A DNA stretch of 64,000 nt from Tamarix chinensis. Lineage: Eukaryota; Streptophyta; Magnoliopsida; Caryophyllales; Tamaricaceae. Both the position numbers and the translations under genes were made by a program. Positions 59,081 through 64,000 of the stretch are shown in pieces. Where the stretch lies: assembly GCA_030549775.1 (NCBI GenBank), contig CM060180.1, forward strand, positions 87,061,172-87,125,171, written 5' to 3'. Under the pieces are notes generated by a model. It worked only from the letters and a program-made list of their open reading frames with translations. It was not told the origin of the DNA and did no database searches. The first letter of the stretch is position 1, and each line of letters starts with the position of its first letter.

Positions 59081-59740
59081 ATGATTAGATTAATTGCTAA
59101 ATCAACTAAAAAATGGATAGGGCTAGATAACCAAAGGGCCACCTTAAATGACAAAGATATGTTGATGCTCCATTATAGCCTTGGAGAAAATGTATTTGAG
59201 AACATCTTAGAATGTACCATCGTTAAATATATTTGGAAAATATTGAATATCACTTATGGTGGTAATAAGGAACCACATCCTTGTTTCATCCCTATAAATA
59301 ATGTCACTTCAATTGAACAAGATGAGGTAACCAATTTCTCACGTAACTCTATAATCAATTTGTATGATATTAGTGATCATTACCTAAATCATTTTGATAT
59401 TATGGATTGTCAAAATCTTGAGTTAAAAAAAATATTTTACCACTTATTCTCAAAGATGTAAAACAAATAATAAAAATGAATAGTTTTAATCTATGGTTAA
59501 AAGCTTGAAAATTAAATTGGATGCAAAATTAGAAACAATTGAAAATTACTATTTAAAAACCTATAAAAAAATATTACAAAAAACATCCATTAATATAAAA
59601 TAAGGCTTTATTTTTAATTTTAAAAAATGATTTGGATTATAAAGAATTGTATTGTTATTGACGATTCATTAAGGTCTAACGCCTATGGACCTAAAATGAT
59701 ATGGGTACCAAAAATTATGCATTTGAAAACTTAATATAGG
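59081..59740 (+). pseudogene. Ty1-copia gag (UBN2-like) remnant
   Basis: The frame 59081-59461 has LHYSLGENVFENILECTIVK then YIWKILNITYGG, resembling the UBN2 gag domain (..L..A....I...TAKE.W..L...Y.G), followed by a stretch like the NLY......L..LG part. A stop after LFSKM replaces the usual L..LP..W. Near 59680-59720, NAYGPKMIWVPK resembles the copia GPK..WVPK motif before the protease. The primer site and LTR upstream agree. No protease, integrase or reverse transcriptase was found downstream. Confidence 0.6.
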
Positions 59741-59749
59741 GGATAAGAA

Positions 59750-61080
59750 TAAGAGGAGAAGGATCTTTAAGGATTTAATGAAAATTACAACATCAAACTC
59801 TCTTCTACCTCTTCATACAAGAAAGGGGAATGTATGTAAATTTATCTAACTCCAAGTTAGTATTTTTCCTTTTTGTATTATTTTATCTTTAATGTGAAAT
59901 ATTACATGAATAGATGAATAAAATTCTTGCTAAAAATTATTTTATATAAATGAATTCTCAAAATTGAACATTATTCACTCTTAAAATGTCATTGTTTGAT
60001 TCATGAAGTTTTTAAAGTCATGTTTAAATAGAAAAGATAAATGTTGATTTGATTTTGAATTAGCTTACATGATTTATGCTTAAGATAAGTTTACAAATCA
60101 TGTTTAAATTAATGAAGTGATTATATTTCATTCTCATAATAAGTTTTTATGATATCAAAATACTAATAATATGATGGCAAAACCAAATAATGTGGCAACA
60201 AAGCCAGTCATTGTATCCCCTTTAAACTACTCGACGGGTGTTGAGCTTTATTTTTCAAAATTGGGCAAGAATATTTGATGTGTTTTTCACACTTATCATA
60301 TAGTTTTTATAGGGTACATAAGGTTTTATTCATAAACAAAACCATCAACCTTTCTTTATTTTCCTTCAACTCCACTTGAACCCAAACTATTTTGATATAC
60401 TCCTCTCCTCAATTCTATTCATTTCTCCGCCAAATTTTACCAAATTTATCTTGGTTTGATCATTAGAATTATGAAAGTATAATTCCTCTACTAACTCAAA
60501 TAAAGAAAGTGATTTGGTATTCAAATTGAAATTGGTATGTGCTCAAATCCTAATTTGTTACCAGATAAAATTAAAGGGTGATACTACTTAACTTGTTGTT
60601 GGAATATGGTCATCAATGTTGCCTAGCTTATTTTGAATGTAAATAAACCATTATTACATAATTTGTTTCCAACCTTTTAATTAGAAATACTCCCCTATAT
60701 GTGTAGTATAATGAACTAATTTTTATCATTTGTTACATTTAATATTATCAGTCCTACATTCACTTCCCTCTTTAACTCTATTTTCTCACAAAATTTAAGT
60801 TACATTTATTTTGCACTTCATTTGTGACTTGTGAATTTCACCTAAAAACGTTTTGGCAAAGCGTTATCTATCATTTGTCTTGATTGATCATTTCCATGCT
60901 TAATTGAATTATCCTCAATTATTTAACCTTCATTATCCATACTGGTAACCAAAAGTATTGGAAAACCTCCTACCATTCCCACTAAAAGGTAAAGGATAAG
61001 GATTCATAATAATAAATCCACGACTCTTGTTCCACCATTGAATATAGAGGAATCATAGACTCTTATAGATTATGGATCTC
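59750..61080. other. Unassigned AT-rich stretch
   Basis: No open frame of note and no motif recognised. Confidence 0.4.
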
Positions 61081-61149
61081 CTCCTCTTTTGACTTATAAT
61101 ATGACCAATCCTCTTCTTAACTTCTTCACCTCATTGAGGAATCAACTGT

Positions 61150-62200
61150 TAACAACCATTTATTTCAATATTTGTCTAAGAAACTTAGTGTCTTTATGGA
61201 AAATAAACTCGTCCTTAGATTTTGCATTGATAATGATTTTTGCATCAATCAACTCCATTTATCATTCATACAATATGTACATGACTCTCACATTTTTCCA
61301 TTAATCATCCTACAAAATCCTCACTATCATGAGTTAGTCAAACTCTTCTACAACAACATATCTTTCAATAAAATTGCCCTAGGAATTACTTGTTAGTTGG
61401 AAGGGTTGATTTAAACTTGAATAAGTCTAGAGTAATTGAGGTTCTTGGGATTCCATGGGAAGAACATAATAAAGGGAAATGTACATTAATTTGAACATCG
61501 GTTCCAACATTATCAAGACACCATTTACATAAAATCTCTTTGATCTTCATGTTTTTCCTCTCTTTGAGCTCTATAATCATATCTACTTTGATATTATTCT
61601 ACTTTTCTATACTAATTTGATTGTTTCTACTAATGATTTCAGCATCTCTGCTAGAGTCATAGGTGCTCCTATTTAGATCGATGAGAGTATATATGTTAGG
61701 ACTCTAGGCATTTAAATGGTCACCTATTCTAGTTATTACACACCACCAAAGTCCTAAGTGTTCCTATTTAGATCAGTGATGTGTTAAGACTATAGGCATT
61801 TAAATGGTCACCTATTCTACTTTTACACATAATATTTTGATAAGCATGAGGACACGTGGCATGGTTATGTAAGACATGACTAGGCATCATTATGTGATTT
61901 GAGGCATTACTATCTCTTACCATTTGCAACCCTGCAAGAGAGTATTACACTATTTTATTCAATGATTTTGTTCCCTTGTGCAACATCTCTGGTTGATATG
62001 ACTACTAGAAATTGGTATGAGGTTGACCACATATTTTTAGGGGTTTCCATGTACTTCAAGATCAAAATCTATCAAAACATGGCACACGTGGTGAGTCATG
62101 CGCAAACTTTTTTAAGGTATGGTTCTCTCATCAAAAGGATATTGTAGAACTTCTAGGTCTCATTTGGTGATTTCAATTCCATTCCTCTCCATATATAGAA
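61150..62200 (+). pseudogene. Plant-transposon-protein-domain remnant
   Basis: The frame ending 61396 reads LSKKLSVFMENKLVLRFCID, later HYHELVKLFYNN then ISFNKIALGITC, like the putative plant transposon protein domain common in large retroelements (..Y.ELV..FYAN......). After stops and a frame change, 61899-62147 contains HVVSHAQTFLRYGSLIKRIL, matching the (S)H.FLPYG.LLT.I...FGV segment. It is frameshifted and inactive. Two phrases at about 61662-61704 and 61748-61800 are repeated (GGTGCTCCTATTTAGATC / GTGTTCCTATTTAGATCA, then AGGCATTTAAATGGTCACCT in both). Confidence 0.5.
61662..61824 (+). repeat. Direct repeat, period about 86 bp
   Basis: GTTCCTATTTAGATC, GACT(C/A)TAGGCATTT and AAATGGTCACCTATTCTA occur twice in the same order, first copy from about 61667, second from about 61753. 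The duplication lies within the transposon-protein remnant. Confidence 0.75.
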
Positions 62201-62209
62201 TGGAATGGA

Positions 62210-64000
62210 TATTTTTGATAAGATAAGCTAATGGCCAATAGAATATGAGTTGAGTAAGGATGGTGGGAGTCTTATAATTACTACAAAGGCTAGAGCTTCA
62301 TTAGCATACATTATTAGGATACTAGTTACTCAAGCTCCTTATGCTCATAATATATATTATTAGAACATCCCTCTTACTACTCATGATCCACTCACCACAT
62401 ATTTTATAATTCCTCTTGCTATATCAAATGCTACATCTATATACACCGTTCTCCTCCAACAACGCCTTAGGGTATATTTATAGTTCAATTGCTATAAGAA
62501 TTTTTTATTAGAGGCTTTAATATGATTAACTAGAGATTTACACACATATATTATAAGCAAGCTTGATCATGGTATTAGAAATGCTAATCTTGAAAAACTT
62601 GTGTATTTCATACATCCTATAACCTTTGTTCAGGATTCATCAGGTTTAAATAATTATATTTATGATCCTACTACTGCTATAATATAGAACTAGAAAAAAT
62701 ATGCACCTAAAGCTCCATAATCTACTAGATTTGATGATATTATGGATACTTCTATTGTTTCCCCTAGTGATCATGATTTCAAGGTTAATAACACTAAGGA
62801 GAATTCACCTCTACTTAGTACTAAGGATATAGTGTGTACACTAGGCACTTGAGATGATTTTGATGTTTGGTTGGATAATGCAGATGTAAATAACTTGGTG
62901 GATACACTATCAAATGGTTCTCTTTACTCAATCTAGATTGTTCTTTTGATTTAGCTCACCACTGTTCCTTACCCTCCTATATCAATAACTTTTTATCCTA
63001 CCCTTCCATTTACCTCTAGTTAAGTTCTAAGCACCACTATGTTGATCAAAGCTCTATATAATCCATGATCATAATTGTGTGTGAGCCATATTTCTTGTTT
63101 TGGTGATACTTTTTTAGAGTTTTAATCATGTGCTTATTGTTATCCTTATATGATCTTTACTGTCATATCTTCATAAAACATATTATCCTAGGTTAATTTA
63201 CTCATAAATTAGGAAGAATTGATCCTAAATATATTTAGCTTCTATTTGGTGAATCGAATGTGCTTTATTTGATTTCTTCTGGCCTAATGGATCGATGAGT
63301 GATGATAATATGTTCAAATGCACACTTAATGTGCTTATGTATCTACCACACTTTCATTCTTCTTGATGATTTATCTAACACATGAATACGTTAACTCATC
63401 TAATGATATCTAATTATACAATTATGCTTTGAATGTTACATTTTGAGACTTTGCTTGAAATATTATATCATTGGGAAAATACTTCACCTAGCATGTTGTT
63501 AGAGTATGTTCTCTACATTTTTGAGAAACTTAAACATATACTAAGAAGTTTAAACATGATAATACTTATAATTGCCCATGATCAAATTTTCTTGATATGT
63601 ACTAACTCTATTAGAAAAGAAAGTTTCTCTATTTCTCTTGAGTGAAAGTTACATGTTGAATGGAATATCAAACTCTCAATAAGGATACACTCATGAGATT
63701 CCTCCATAATTGTTGAGAGTGAAAGAAATTTTAAGTACTTTATGAGAAGAGTTTTACCTGTGTCACATTGGTCATATATATCTGGTAAACTCTAACAAAA
63801 CTACTTGAATTAAATTGTTATACCAAATTTAGGTTGCTCTCCTTAATATATAAACTCAAATGTCATATAAATTTTGAGGGGATATTTGGTATCTATTCAT
63901 TTAGATCCATATATACTTATGCCTTATTAGTAAGTATGCCCAATTGTTCACATGGTATAATCCTTAAATACTTTTGGTTTATGCAACCATTCGTAATTGA
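62210..64000. other. Unassigned stretch to window end
   Basis: AT-rich, with only short frames (longest 63433-63645) lacking motifs. It may be the downstream part of the retroelement whose remnant is at 61150-62200. Confidence 0.4.

Noticed and set aside
1..64000. tRNA, rRNA, organelle insertion or a new defence-type gene cluster
   Set aside because: No cloverleaf-like conserved boxes, rRNA or plastid gene segments noticed by eye, and coding remnants are all transposon or PPR/MADS related. A tRNA scan and organelle search would be needed to exclude small cases.

Overview
The window is nuclear DNA from a flowering plant. It is AT-rich, has no operon-like gene packing, and shows GT..AG introns, a MADS-box gene with plant exon sizes, and decayed plant transposons of most major classes. 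The tail of the MADS protein resembles eudicot AGL12 proteins more than the rice one as I remember them, so a eudicot is my best guess (inference).

I can support one host gene. It is a complete, spliced, seven-exon MIKC-type MADS-box gene of the AGL12/XAANTAL1 clade on the + strand, 28832-45990. The joined exons give 612 nt (203 residues plus stop) with every splice phase consistent. About 96% of its 17.2 kb span is intron. The introns hold repeats: broken PPR-gene and LINE pieces among ATGTGTATT repeats in intron 1, a divergent LTR-like block in intron 2, a minisatellite in intron 3 and a hAT-type MITE in intron 5.

Left arm (1-28 kb): a stack of nested transposons. An Athila-like Ty3/gypsy element on the - strand (gag about 20.7-21.7 kb; protease, reverse transcriptase and RNase H about 5.5-8.0 kb) is split inside gag by a long + strand LTR (7976 to about 20696). 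That LTR is itself split by an 8.3 kb hAT element (11706-20007) with a perfect 8-bp target duplication, GGAATGAT. The hAT carries a relative of the same LTR upstream of its transposase. The transposase has three in-frame stops. Tat/Ogre-like gypsy fragments flank the stack at about 2.0-2.8 kb and 25-27 kb.

Right arm (46-64 kb): a nearly full-length but broken L1-type LINE (about 47.4-51.5 kb, +), a gypsy integrase remnant (52-53 kb, -), an LTR on the - strand ending at 54658, a copia-like 5' LTR, primer site and gag (about 56.2-59.7 kb, +) whose LTR holds a solo LTR with a perfect 5-bp TSD (57160-58471), and a frameshifted plant-transposon-domain coding remnant (61.1-62.2 kb).

I found no CRISPR array, rRNA or tRNA gene, and nothing that looks like a new enzymatic or defence system. 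The most informative observations are the datable nesting order, the LTR promoter placed upstream of the hAT transposase, the nucleosome-length (about 147 bp) tandem repeat in one LTR copy, and the repeat-swollen but open AGL12 gene. All similarity statements rest on motif recognition by eye; no alignments were run.
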